From: Progne subis subis
Lineage: Eukaryota; Chordata; Aves; Passeriformes; Hirundinidae
Direction: 5' to 3'
Assembly (NCBI GenBank): GCA_022316685.1
Contig: JAKJHU010000166.1
Coordinates: 124,001 to 188,000 of the forward strand
DNA: 64,000 nt
Shown: positions 55,351 through 64,000 of the stretch, one piece after another
Position numbering within the stretch: position 1 is the first letter of the stretch
Layout: the number at the start of each line of letters is the position of its first letter
The notes under the pieces: model-generated
The model's database searches: none
Told to the model about the DNA's origin: nothing
What the model saw: the letters and a program-made list of their open reading frames with translations, nothing else
Program-made: the position numbers and the translations under genes

Positions 55351-57354
55351 CGGCTATAACACTGTGGCACATCCTCCCCGGGGGAAGATGCCCTAGGCCA
55401 CGCTCTGAGCGTCACTCACACATTACAGCAGGTGTTGGACACTGAACGTTCCCACTGTCAGGTACCAAGCAGCACCTGGCAGGAGGAAACAGCTCTGACT
55501 GCTCTTTAACTTAGCAGGGCAAACCAGGCAAGTTTTCAGTCTGCAAAGGACAGCCCCGATTTCCAGGGAAGTGAACAGCTTGGACATGGATCGGGTTACA
55601 ACAGCCAGAGACAGGAGTGCAGCAGATGAATTTGCACCACAATGGAGCCCGTGCAGACAGAACAGCTCTCAGTGGTGTTTTAAGTGCAAAATGAACCCGG
55701 GAAGGAAGGAGATAAAACAGTAGAACATCTCAGGAAAAACAGGAGCTGTATTACTTCACAGAAACACAAAACCACATAAAACTCCATCAATAGCCAGTAC
55801 CAGACAAACCCAAAGGTGGGAAATTATCCTTGCACATCTGGGAGAGCAGCCACATGACCTCAGAAGGCTCAAGAGACTCCAAATTCAGTTCTTTGCCACT
55901 ACTCCTCAGCCTAACCTCCTTCAACTCCCTTTGTAAGATGCACAAATCCCAAATAGCTCCTATTTTGCAGTCCTCAGATCCTCCTCCAGTCCTTGCATTC
56001 TCTCAGAGCTGCCTCCCAGCAGTAATTAAGAAAAGCAAACCTGTTCATTACACAGGCCAAATTATTCATTTGTCTAATGCACGTGTCCTGCTCAGGGCTG
56101 GGAGGTCAGAACTGATAAACTTGAAAGTGCCTGATCTAAAATCCCCTCTTTCTGTCACAAAATTCATGTTATAAATAAAGTTGACATTCATGGGTAAAGT
56201 TATGAATTGTTAAGTCAGTATAATAAGTTGTTATGCATAGTTAATTGATACGACATGGTTAATATAATGGGTTATTCATAACTTTCAGCCATAACATTCA
56301 TGCAAAGTATTCAATGACAACTCTACTTGTAGGAGCTTTTAGTTTTGAGCAGAAACAGCTCCTAGCTGCTTGCTGGAGCAGCACAGCAATAGCAGAATTA
56401 GGCAGCCCAGTCTATTTCAAACAGTTTGAGCTCTAAATGAATGTCGAGGCCAAGAGGATGTTTTTCTTAGAGGAAGAAATACAAGCATCCTGGATTTTGT
56501 TTTCCTGCTAATAGGTATAAAGAAGAATAAACAGCTGCTTTTTGTTTTCTCAAAAATATTAGCATTAAGGAGATCTGCAGATTCGTTTTGAAATTGATGT
56601 CACATCTCTTTTCAAATGAGGACCAGCTGCTTGCTTTGCTTGTTCATAGCAGGCTGTGTTTCAGGGATTTTTTGTTGTTTGTTTATGAAGATGTAGGACC
56701 AGACGCTGGCAGGCAGGCTGCAGTTTTGGGGTGGGGAGTGGATCCCAGCAGGCAGAAGGGCCAAGAATGTCACCACCATCCCGCCTTCTGTGGGGATTTG
56801 TGGAGGTGTTGACACCAAGTGCAGCAAATTCAGGGATATTCCATGAATCCAAGCGCTGTGAGGTAGCGCTACCTGCGCCTCAGGCATTTCCCAAACCCGC
56901 AGGAAAGAGCACTCAAAAGGGTTCGTGGCAGGCTCTACCCCTCTCTGAAACGAGGGTCTATAAACAGAGGAAGCAAACAATGATGTCAGTTGACATCTTA
57001 ACGGCCCAACGACATCGGATTCATGTGCAATTAATAACAAGGCTTTTGATCCTGCAATCAGCAGCTCTAAAATCCATGTGCTTTCCCTGTACATTTGATT
57101 ACATTCGAGGAAGCAAAAGGATAAACACTTATTAGCATTACAAAGTACTTTTCACATTCAGCCAGAACTTCCTGAAGCATTTGTGGTCCAGCACGATGTG
57201 GTTTTTATTTTATCCTCCTGCATGCGTGGTGAAACGCTATTTATTTTGTTTATTCCAGCATTTATCCAGGACCAAGGGTGACTGTGAGAACATGCTGAGG
57301 AACAGGGTCTGAGAGAAAACCTTCATGCTTCACAAAAGAAACATCTTGAGGTTT
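55351..57354. other. intergenic sequence between CAPZB and MICOS10, part 1
   Basis: Unique sequence without recognisable genes. It includes a short AT-rich stretch at 56167-56296 with terminal TGTTAT/ATAACA and flanking TTCA repeats. The open frames here (114, 134 and 160 codons at most) show no family resemblance. Confidence 0.7.
56167..56296. repeat. possible 130-bp AT-rich element with terminal inverted repeats
   Basis: Begins TGTTATAAATAAAG and ends CAGCCATAACA, so the outer six bases form an inverted repeat. TTCA flanks both sides (56163-56166 and 56297-56300). The word ATTCATG also occurs inside. This could be a small LTR remnant or MITE, or chance in AT-rich DNA. Confidence 0.25.
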
Positions 57355-57355
57355 G

Positions 57356-57371
57356 TTTTTTTTTTTTTCCT

Positions 57372-57408
<37 letters not shown>

Positions 57409-57417
57409 TCAGATTGC
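57356..57417 (-). repeat. long poly(T) tract (poly(A) on the minus strand)
   Basis: Thirteen T, then CCTTC, then 44 uninterrupted T (57374-57417). On the minus strand this is a poly(A) run that directly follows a stretch with three AATAAA signals. It may be the tail of a retroposed transcript or an A-tract microsatellite. Confidence 0.85.
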
Positions 57418-57720
57418 CCACTTTCTTTCATGGCACTTGAAAGATATGTAAACTTTTATTAGGAGTTCTCATAAACTGAATTTATTGCTGCAAGAGTCTT
57501 CCAGCAATGGTAAAGTTTAGCTTGCTGGGTTTTATTAGTCAGAGTCAGTAAAACAGCAGCATCACTTGGTTTGAGGCTGAAAACTGAGTGTTTCTTGGAA
57601 ACTAATATAGGAAAAAGGTACCTACAACACCACCCAATGTCTTGAAATTCTATGTTCAAGCCACAGATAGTTCTCACTATGGAGATCTTTGTACACAGCG
57701 TCAAAATAGCACACAAACAA
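57418..57720 (-). other. possible 3' UTR-like or retroposed sequence ahead of the poly(A) tract
   Basis: On the minus strand, AATAAA occurs at 57536-57531, 57486-57481 and 57460-57455, three signals within about 80 nt, with the last about 38 nt before the 44-nt A-run. An 85-codon minus frame (57716-57459) covers the stretch but resembles nothing I know. It could be a retrocopy of an mRNA 3' end, the real 3' end of an antisense transcript from the MICOS10 CpG island, or chance. I cannot tell which. Confidence 0.35.
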
Positions 57721-59700
57721 TAAAAAAGTGCCCCATCCTGAATCCAAGGCAGCTTTGCTGAGTGTACTCTTGGAATTTAAAAGTTTTTAGAGTTTCCCCA
57801 TTTCCTGCAGGAACTGATGAGTAACTCCAAATACCACGTTTAATGAAAAACAACACATCGCCCATTCAGTGTGAGGTTTGAGCATTCCCCTCCCTGCACT
57901 AAGAATGTTGAACAAGACTTTTTTCCACTCCATCAGCACCCAAGCAGATCTGCTCCTCTGGTTAATGGAAAGGACAAAGCCAGCAGCAGCCCAAGATGTC
58001 CATACACTGCAGGACTGCGAGGATCCCTCGTGTTCCAGCACATCCTGCTTTGCTGCTTACCGAGGGCACTGTTTATTCCTCCTCTTGCAGCTGCTCCTTT
58101 AACTTTGTATTTTCAGCTCAGAAAACTTAAGAGACAGGAGCTGTCTTTAGCCTGAACCGAGAGGGCATTCTTGTCAAACTTGGTCATTAACTAGCAATAA
58201 TGCCTGTGGCTTGTCATTAAATAAGAATCAAGGAGAAGCTGATTAAATTCAGCAGAAAGAAACAAAACTTTCCATTCCCTTACTTTTTCCTTGACACGTT
58301 GCACTTCATTTGAAGCCTGTTAATATACCAGCCAAAAGAATTGTAAGGGCCTGCCTGGATTCTTTCTTAATACAATGGTCATGGTTCAGTAGTTAGAATC
58401 TGTATAGAATTAACCAGAGACATGGACGAGTGGAAAAACACTAAAAGGCTGGAAAATAGCACTTTTTCATGGGCTTATTCATTAGAAAACCTCATCAATA
58501 CAGCAGAAGGAGTTTTTCTCTTTCTACTATGCTAAAAAGTGATCACAAAATAGTACACAGAAAATAAAGACACAAAATGTCAGAGCGTTGCTTTTGCCTG
58601 GAACTTCAGAGCTGGCAGAAACTCAGGTCAGTGTTTCCATGCAAGTGCTTTCCTGCTGAGATTTTTGGGGCAAACTTCATGTTCGTGGCAAAACCAGCTT
58701 AGAGCAGAATTAGCATGGTGAGCTGTGACACATCTCGTCCCATCTTTCCAAGTTCTGCTTCAACCAGCCGTACCTGACAGCTGGAACCAGCAGCCCCACG
58801 CGCTGAATCCAACCAAAGTGGCGTGGAAATCCATCACCACAGGCACAGCACGTGCTAATTAACGTGGATGTGATCCCCACGGAAAGCCTGCGGGATGTTT
58901 CACTGCAGCACAAGCTGTCCCTCCTAATGCAAGTCAGAGGATTGCTCACCCCACAGCATCCGACTGCTGTGCACATGAAATCAATAAGGACAGCACAGGA
59001 GACTTAATGAAGTCGCTGGCACCTTTCCCATTTCAGGGCAAAGTCCTGCTGAGGAGGGGTTTCTTTCTCCTCAGACTTTTTTTTGCTGTTGTTGTTGTTG
59101 CTTGGATAGCTAAAAGGTTTTTTCAAAGAGAGAAAGAAGCATCCGTGTCCAGTGAATGTTGCTTATATTTGGAGGAAAAAGCCAACACGCTGGAGTGGAG
59201 ATTGAGAGTTGGAGGTTCCCACCCAGGTCTGAGCTCTCTGTAACATGAAAGAATTGTTCTGGAAATACAGGAAACAGGGAGTGGGGGCCCACACTGAGGC
59301 TATGTCAACCATTACAAGCAGATAACTCCTACACTGCTGCCTTCCTTGTGCAGATCTTGGCAGGAAAATAAATAAAAAATATATGTGTGGGAGGTGATTC
59401 ATGTTATTTAAATCTATGGGAGAAGCTGCATGTGTATTCTCTGGAAAAGAGGAGAGCAAGAGTGTATTAGAATCCAGTGGGGAAGTTACACAAGGGATGC
59501 TTTAGGATTCTTTGAAAAAATAGGGTAGGAGGTGATATTCTCATGCTGGGGAAGGTTCAAGATATGAAATAAATTTTCTGGGAACTTTCGAAAAAAACCC
59601 CTCACACTGCTCAATGTACAAGCCAGAGGGAACAGTTGAAAGGAAGTCTGTTCTGTTGAAAAGGGTTTGGATTCCGACTGGTGCAGTTCCAGAGGAGCTC
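57721..59700. other. intergenic sequence between CAPZB and MICOS10, part 2
   Basis: Unique sequence with no gene, RNA gene or mobile element that I can recognise. It has a GTT trinucleotide run near 59086-59100. Confidence 0.7.
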
Positions 59701-59704
59701 CTCA

Positions 59705-60200
59705 CCTCCCAGTGCAGCCATGGAACCAGAGAATCCTTCTGGTTGGAAAAGCCCTCCCAGACCATTGAGTCCAATCTCTGACCAGTCCCCACCGTGTCCC
59801 CAGCCCAGAGCTCCCAGTGCCACCTCCAGGTGTTCCCTGGCCACCTCCAGGGAGGGGCACTCCAGTCCTCCCTGGCCAGTTCCAAGGCCTGAGCACCCTT
59901 TCCATGGAGAAATTCCTGCTGCTGTCCACCCTGAGTCTCCCCTGGCCCAGGCTGAGGCCGTTCCCTCTCCTCCTGTCCCTGTTCCCTGGGAGCAGAGCCT
60001 GAACCCCCCCGGCTGTCCCCTCCTGTCAGGAGTTGTGCAGAGCCAGAAATTCCCCCTGAGCCTCCTTTTCTCCAGGCTGAGCCCTTTCCCAGCTCCCTCA
60101 GCCCCTTCCCCTTCTCCATTCCCTTCCCTGGACACGCTCCAGCCTCTCCATGTCCTTGTGGTGAGGGTCCGAGAACTGGACACAGCATTGGACGTGCCCT
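59705..60200 (-). mobile_element. CR1 LINE 3' fragment, inverse copy of the one at 22700
   Basis: The same subfamily as 22700-23172 in the opposite orientation. On the plus strand it reads ACCAGAGAATCCTTCTGGTT, GGAAAAGCCCTCCCAGACCA, CACCTCCAGGTGTTCCCTGG, CATGGAGAAATTCCTGCTGC and CCTCTCCATGTCCTTGTGGT. Similarity is high along about 470 bp, with small indels. Confidence 0.93.
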
Positions 60201-60239
60201 GTGCATGGATCTTCCACTGGACACCAAGGAAGCAGCAAT

Positions 60240-62110
60240 TTTGAAGAATAGAAATGGAACTCATTCATCTGAGTTCCTAGCTCTGCCTCTGCCTTATGTG
60301 ATGGCCTTCTGCTGAAAACCAACCAGTGTCTAACTCCTAGTGAGCAGCACTTAATTCCATACACAGCTCAGCCAGGTACGTTGTTAACAAATCTGGGCAT
60401 ACAAGGGATGAACCTGCTTCAACTAGAAGATGACTTCCACCAGGGAAATACAGGGCTCATTCTGAAGCTTTCTGGCTTCATGTCCTCCATTTATTCATAC
60501 AATTGTTTACTGGAAAGAAAGGAGAGGAGAAGGGAGGGAAGGAATTCTGGGACAGCACATGCTGGGCTGTAAAAGGCAAAAAAGGTTTTTCAAAACCGCA
60601 TGTTCTAAACATCACCTTGGAGTCCCACAATAATAAATAGTTGATATTGCACTGTGAGGGTCTAACTGCCAAGTAACTATAGCAATGGAGAGAGAAGCCT
60701 GTCTTTGGACACATTTCCTCCTGCCTTAATTTTTCCCTTGGGTGGGGAAGGGGTACAGAGAATGTGCTCTAGATCCTTAACGGATGACATTTTCCAGAGC
60801 CCCCTCTGGTCACTCGGTGACTCTGGGATTTAAAAGTAGCAGTGTGATTTCTCCAAAGGAAGCTGAACATTCAAAACAATTACCCTGAACCGTTCCATCC
60901 CCTTGGAAAGGGTTTAATGCACCAGGTCCTGAGGTGAGGCTGTCAGGATACATTGAGACGCAGCAACACAACCCTTTATGAAGCACCTCACAATCCAGCT
61001 GCTCACCACTGCTTCCTTCATCCCGAAAAACAGCATTTTCCAGGGAGCCCAACAGCCTGAAAATGAGTAAGTGTGAAGTGAGACTACACTGGCCTGCAAC
61101 GAGCATTTGTTTTTGCCAACTGAAGACCACATTTCTGGGTTGGTTTTAAACATTGCCTTCTGGAACTCAATTTTCGGGATGAAAAGTAAAGAATTATTTT
61201 GGAGGCTTCAAGTTATCTTTCCCCTCTTGATATTTTCCAGAGCTGTTTGGAAACGGCAGGGTGGAGCTGGCACCGCTGGGGCAGCGGTTTCAGAAAGCAC
61301 TTCTGTAGCTATTCAGGGGGAAAAAAAACTGCTGGATCATGTTGGTATTTTTATAAGTAACTTGATGCGTGGTTCTATTTTGGATACCAACTATGCAGCA
61401 ATGCAGGCTGGTTTGAGCAAATTGCAGGGGGAGGAAGAGAAAAGGAAGATCCCCTTACAGAACAAAGGCTGCCTTCTCCAGGGAAACCTCTTGAACCTCC
61501 AGGGGCTCAGTTTAACAATGTTTTTAAAAGCCATTTAGATTTTATAAGGAAGAGAAAATAATGGTGAATTGTGATTGTTCTGTGATAGTTGAAGGAGCTG
61601 AACAAAGCCAATTAAAAGTGAAAATCTTCATCTTGACTCTAGATCAGAACCAGTTGTACTTTTAAGATAAATACCTAAACCAATGATAACTGAATGAAAT
61701 TTCTGCCAGCTTCAAGAATTTTTCACTTCTGTTTGTGGCTTTAATCTGCAATTGACTTGTGAAATAATTTCTAATTTTATGAAGCAGCAGAGCCTCCTCC
61801 ACCTTGATAAAGAAAACTGCCAGAACCTGAAGAAATCACAAGTAATCACAGCTAAAAATTGCCTCACAGTGTGAATGGAGACATCAGCACTTGACAAACA
61901 CCCTGAGGTTTTTTTCACAAGGCTTCCAGAGAATGCCTTCCAGGCAGCCTACACACCATTTGCAACACCAGATTCATTATAGTAGGTTTGAAGACATTCA
62001 CAGTTATGTTGCTGGCTCCACTGGAGGATGGGCTTAAGCCCCAGAAGTCAGTGGGAACCCTTCCCACAACCTCTTGCTCTAAAATTAGGAAATATATATA
62101 TGTATATATA
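60240..62110. other. intergenic sequence between CAPZB and MICOS10, part 3
   Basis: Unique sequence. A 143-codon plus frame at 61107-61538 has no recognisable domain and no splice or promoter context, so I treat it as chance. A short TA-rich run (62089-62110) precedes the next CR1. Confidence 0.7.
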
Positions 62111-62118
62111 CTACAAGG

Positions 62119-62325
62119 GTGAAATTCTCCCCTGTGAGGGTGGGCAGGCCCTGGCACATGTTGCCCAGAGCAGCTGTGGCTGCCCCTGGATCCCTGGCAG
62201 TGTCCAAGGCCAGGCAGAACAGGGCTTGGAACAGCCTGGGACAGTGGAAGATGTCCCTGCTCATGGCAGGGAGTGAATGAACTTTGACATTCCTCCCAAC
62301 CCAAACCATTCTGCAATTCTGTGGT
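62119..62325 (+). mobile_element. CR1 LINE 3'-end fragment
   Basis: Plus-strand blocks TGTGAGGGTGGGCAGGCCCT, GCCCAGAGCAGCTGTGGCTG, CAGTGTCCAAGGCCAGGCAG, GGACAGTGGAAGATGTCCCT and CAACCCAAACCATTCTGCAA. This is the standard terminal part of CR1. Confidence 0.92.
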
Positions 62326-62544
62326 TCTCATTATCACCCCATTGTGTGGAATAACTTCTTGAATGTGACAGAATGATCTTGCTGACACTATTCATCTCCT
62401 TTTGTCAAATAAACGAGAACGTGGGGGGCCCAGGTTGCTCTTAAAATGAGGCGCTTCCTGGGATATTGATAGGGATTGACAACAGCTGTCACACACCTGT
62501 ATCTCATTTCAGGCTCTGAAGAGCAGCTGAGGCCAGACAGCAGA

Positions 62545-62755
62545 AATGACAGAATTATTAGGGTTGGAAGGGATTTCTGGAGATCATTCCTTTCAACCTC
62601 CCTGCCAAGACAGGGACACCTGGAGCAGGTGACGCAGGAATGCAGTCCAGGTGGTTTTGGAATGTCTCCAGCGAGGGAGAATCCGCGCCCTTCCTGGGAA
62701 CCTGTTCCAGTGCTCCGCCACCCTCACGGAACCTTCTTGCTCCTGCTGAGGTGAT
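62545..62755 (-). mobile_element. CR1 LINE 3'-end fragment
   Basis: Plus strand: GACAGAATTATTAGGGTTGG, AAGGGATTTCTGGAGATCAT, GACACCTGGAGCAGGTGACG, GGTTTTGGAATGTCTCCAGC and AACCTGTTCCAGTGCTCCGC. These are inverted CR1 blocks of an older subfamily, ending about 500 bp before the MICOS10 start codon. Confidence 0.85.
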
Positions 62756-63181
62756 GCAGGAGCTGTGTAGGATGTAGGAGCATCGCCAGGGAAAACCCAC
62801 ACGGCAGTGTGTGTCCGGTGATGTTCCCAAGGCTGCAGTGAGAAGCTTGGCCCTGCAGCACAGCTCGGCTCTTACCATGGCTGAGGCGAGAGCCCTGCGG
62901 GCAGGGGCGCGGCGGGCGCGGGCCCAACACAGGCGCCTGCGAGGAGGTAGGGATGCTGCCATAGGCTGAGGGAGACGAGGGCTAACAAGGACACAGCGGG
63001 AGCTCTAGACGGAGAGATGGAGCCCGGGACGGACTGGGGACGTGGCGAGCCCGGTCTTACGGGGGGAAACGGCGTTCTGGGCCGGATCCTACGGGGAAAA
63101 AGGGGATTTTGGGCCCGGCCCAAGGTCGGGCGCGGCAGCCATGACGCCCTCCAGTCGGTTACCATGGCAGCGATGGCGAAA

Positions 63182-63191
63182 TCTCGCGAGA
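63182..63191. promoter_or_regulatory. TCTCGCGAGA promoter palindrome, copy 1
   Basis: A perfect 10-bp palindrome of the class known to drive TATA-less CpG-island promoters. Copy 2 is 43 bp downstream, about four helical turns. Confidence 0.8.
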
Positions 63192-63224
63192 TCTGCCGGC
63201 GCGGGCGATAGGTGGAGCACGAGG

Positions 63225-63234
63225 TCTCGCGAGA
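63225..63234. promoter_or_regulatory. TCTCGCGAGA promoter palindrome, copy 2
   Basis: The second perfect copy, 35 bp before the MICOS10 start codon. It may lie in the 5' UTR or at the core promoter, depending on where transcription starts. Confidence 0.8.
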
Positions 63235-63268
63235 GTTACGCGGGGGAGGAGGTGAGGGGACGGGCAAG

Positions 63269-63335
63269 ATGGCGTCGGAGGGCGACCTGGGCAGGAAGTG
63301 GGACCGGTGTGTGGCGGACTCCGCCGTCAAGCTGG
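63269..63335 (+). CDS. MICOS10: MICOS10 coding exon 1 (MICOS complex subunit MIC10)
   Basis: 67 bp: 22 codons plus the first base of a Gly codon. It reads MASEGDLGRKWDRCVADSAV, then KL and G. Human MIC10 begins with SELGRKWDRCLADAVVKIG, so the LGRKWDRC core is conserved. MIC10 is a small (about 78-residue) inner-membrane protein whose oligomers bend cristae junctions; its two glycine-rich membrane segments are encoded by exons beyond this window. The donor is CTGG followed by GTAAGG, phase 1. The start was chosen because an in-frame stop lies at 63209-63211, this is the first ATG after it, and the context is strong (A at -3, G at +4). Adjacency to CAPZB agrees with the human gene order CAPZB-MICOS10. 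Confidence 0.95.
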
Positions 63336-64000
63336 GTAAGGGCGACACGGGCATGGCGGAGCGGGAGGGCCCGGGGAAGAGCGGTGGTGGTCCCCCGGGC
63401 TCCCCGAACCTGGGAGAGCGGCCGCCGGCCTGTCCCCGCGGCGCGGGGCCAACTGTCCCCCGCCGCCCCAGGTTCGCCTCGGAACGGTTGTGAGCCCGGG
63501 AGGGGCTCAGGGTGTCCGGAGGATCCGCCCTCATCGCTGCTCCCGGCGTCGGGTAGAGCCGGCAGCCCCGGGCCTGGCAAGGTGACCTTGGCCGCAGGCT
63601 CGGACCCCCGCCGGGCCCGCTCCCAGCTCTGCGCCCCGGCCCGGCCCCGGCTTACCGCGGTCCGGGCGTGTTTGACCTCTGGTTACTCCCTGTGTTGAAG
63701 GTAAGAGGTTTCCGTGCGAAATCGGGGTTCCGTAGGAGATCTGGGAGGCCTCCCGGCCGGAATGAATGAGTGGCGAGCCGGCACGACCGGCTCCTGGCGT
63801 GCCGCGACCTCTTTGCTTTGCTGCAACGGTGGGTTTGAAACCAGCCTGTTCGCAACCAGGGCTGTTCGCATCACTGTGTGCGAGGGGGACCGCGTTTATT
63901 AAAAGCAAGAGGCAGCGTGACACGCTGAGGGCTTTGGCACGTGTCACTCGGTACAGCGTGTGGAGTGTGACATTGAGAAGCGCCGTCCGTGTCCCAGCCC
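63336..64000 (+). other. MICOS10: MICOS10 intron 1 (partial, continues right of window)
   Basis: The first part is still CpG-rich (to about 63.72 kb) and then returns to average composition. No second exon is visible. The open frames here reflect high GC content. Confidence 0.85.

Larger units (their letters stand above)
62870..63720 (+). promoter_or_regulatory. MICOS10: CpG-island promoter of MICOS10
   Basis: Strong CpG enrichment around the first coding exon, with no TATA box. Two TCTCGCGAGA palindromes lie 78-87 and 35-44 bp upstream of the start codon. The start codon itself sits in AAGATGGCG, a YY1-type motif common at housekeeping mitochondrial genes. A short uORF (ATG at 63164, stop at 63209-63211, 15 codons, in the same frame as MICOS10) exists if transcription starts that far upstream. 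Confidence 0.85.

Noticed and set aside
54302..55445. Plus-strand frames of 247-364 codons with a repeated HGDSRKAFP-like motif
   Set aside because: By-product of the 41-bp minisatellite; zinc-finger-like appearance was checked, but there is no spaced Cys2His2 pattern.
61107..61538. 143-codon plus-strand frame in the intergenic space
   Set aside because: No family resemblance and no supporting signals; the length is within chance for a 64-kb window.
63212..63335. N-terminal extension of MICOS10 by 19 residues starting at 63212
   Set aside because: The codon there is GTG, not ATG; an in-frame stop precedes it and the ATG at 63269 has a strong context and matches the family N-terminus.

Overview
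This is a vertebrate nuclear window, almost certainly from a bird. The exons are short and spliced. The interspersed repeats are mainly fragments of CR1 LINE 3' ends, plus two solo LTRs of avian endogenous retrovirus type. The two genes match a gene pair that is also adjacent on human 1p36. To my knowledge the syntenic chicken region is a microchromosome, which would fit the CpG-island promoters and the heavy load of tandem repeats. A songbird is plausible but I cannot prove the order or species from sequence alone.

Gene 1 (minus strand) is CAPZB, the beta subunit of the F-actin capping protein CapZ. Six coding exons are visible: 53167-53165 (start codon only), 38871-38782, 27229-27108, 21572-21459, 7156-7015 and 6503-6387. 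They join in frame with consensus splice sites and encode residues 1-196 of a protein that is usually about 272-277 residues. The remaining 3' exons, which distinguish the muscle and non-muscle isoforms, lie left of position 1. The promoter is a CpG island at about 52.69-53.54 kb with CCAAT boxes and GC boxes.

Gene 2 (plus strand) is MICOS10 (MINOS1), a small inner-membrane subunit of the mitochondrial MICOS complex. Only coding exon 1 (63269-63335) is in the window. It sits in a second CpG island that carries two copies of the TCTCGCGAGA promoter palindrome. The two genes are head to head, about 10 kb apart.

The rest is intron or intergenic sequence. Five large tandem arrays total about 4.3 kb: a 21-bp array inside a CR1 (1-410), a 23-bp array (4712-6392), an array with a 29-47-bp unit (15481-16113), a GACA/CA microsatellite (20821-21434) and a 41-bp array between the two promoters (54445-55350). 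The most striking observation is that the 23-bp array begins exactly at the CAPZB exon 6 5' splice site. Four internal units repeat the exon-intron junction octamer, all at exact multiples of 23 bp from the real junction. The GACA array also starts only about 25 nt inside an intron, next to exon 4. I saw no tRNA, rRNA, CRISPR or prokaryotic features.
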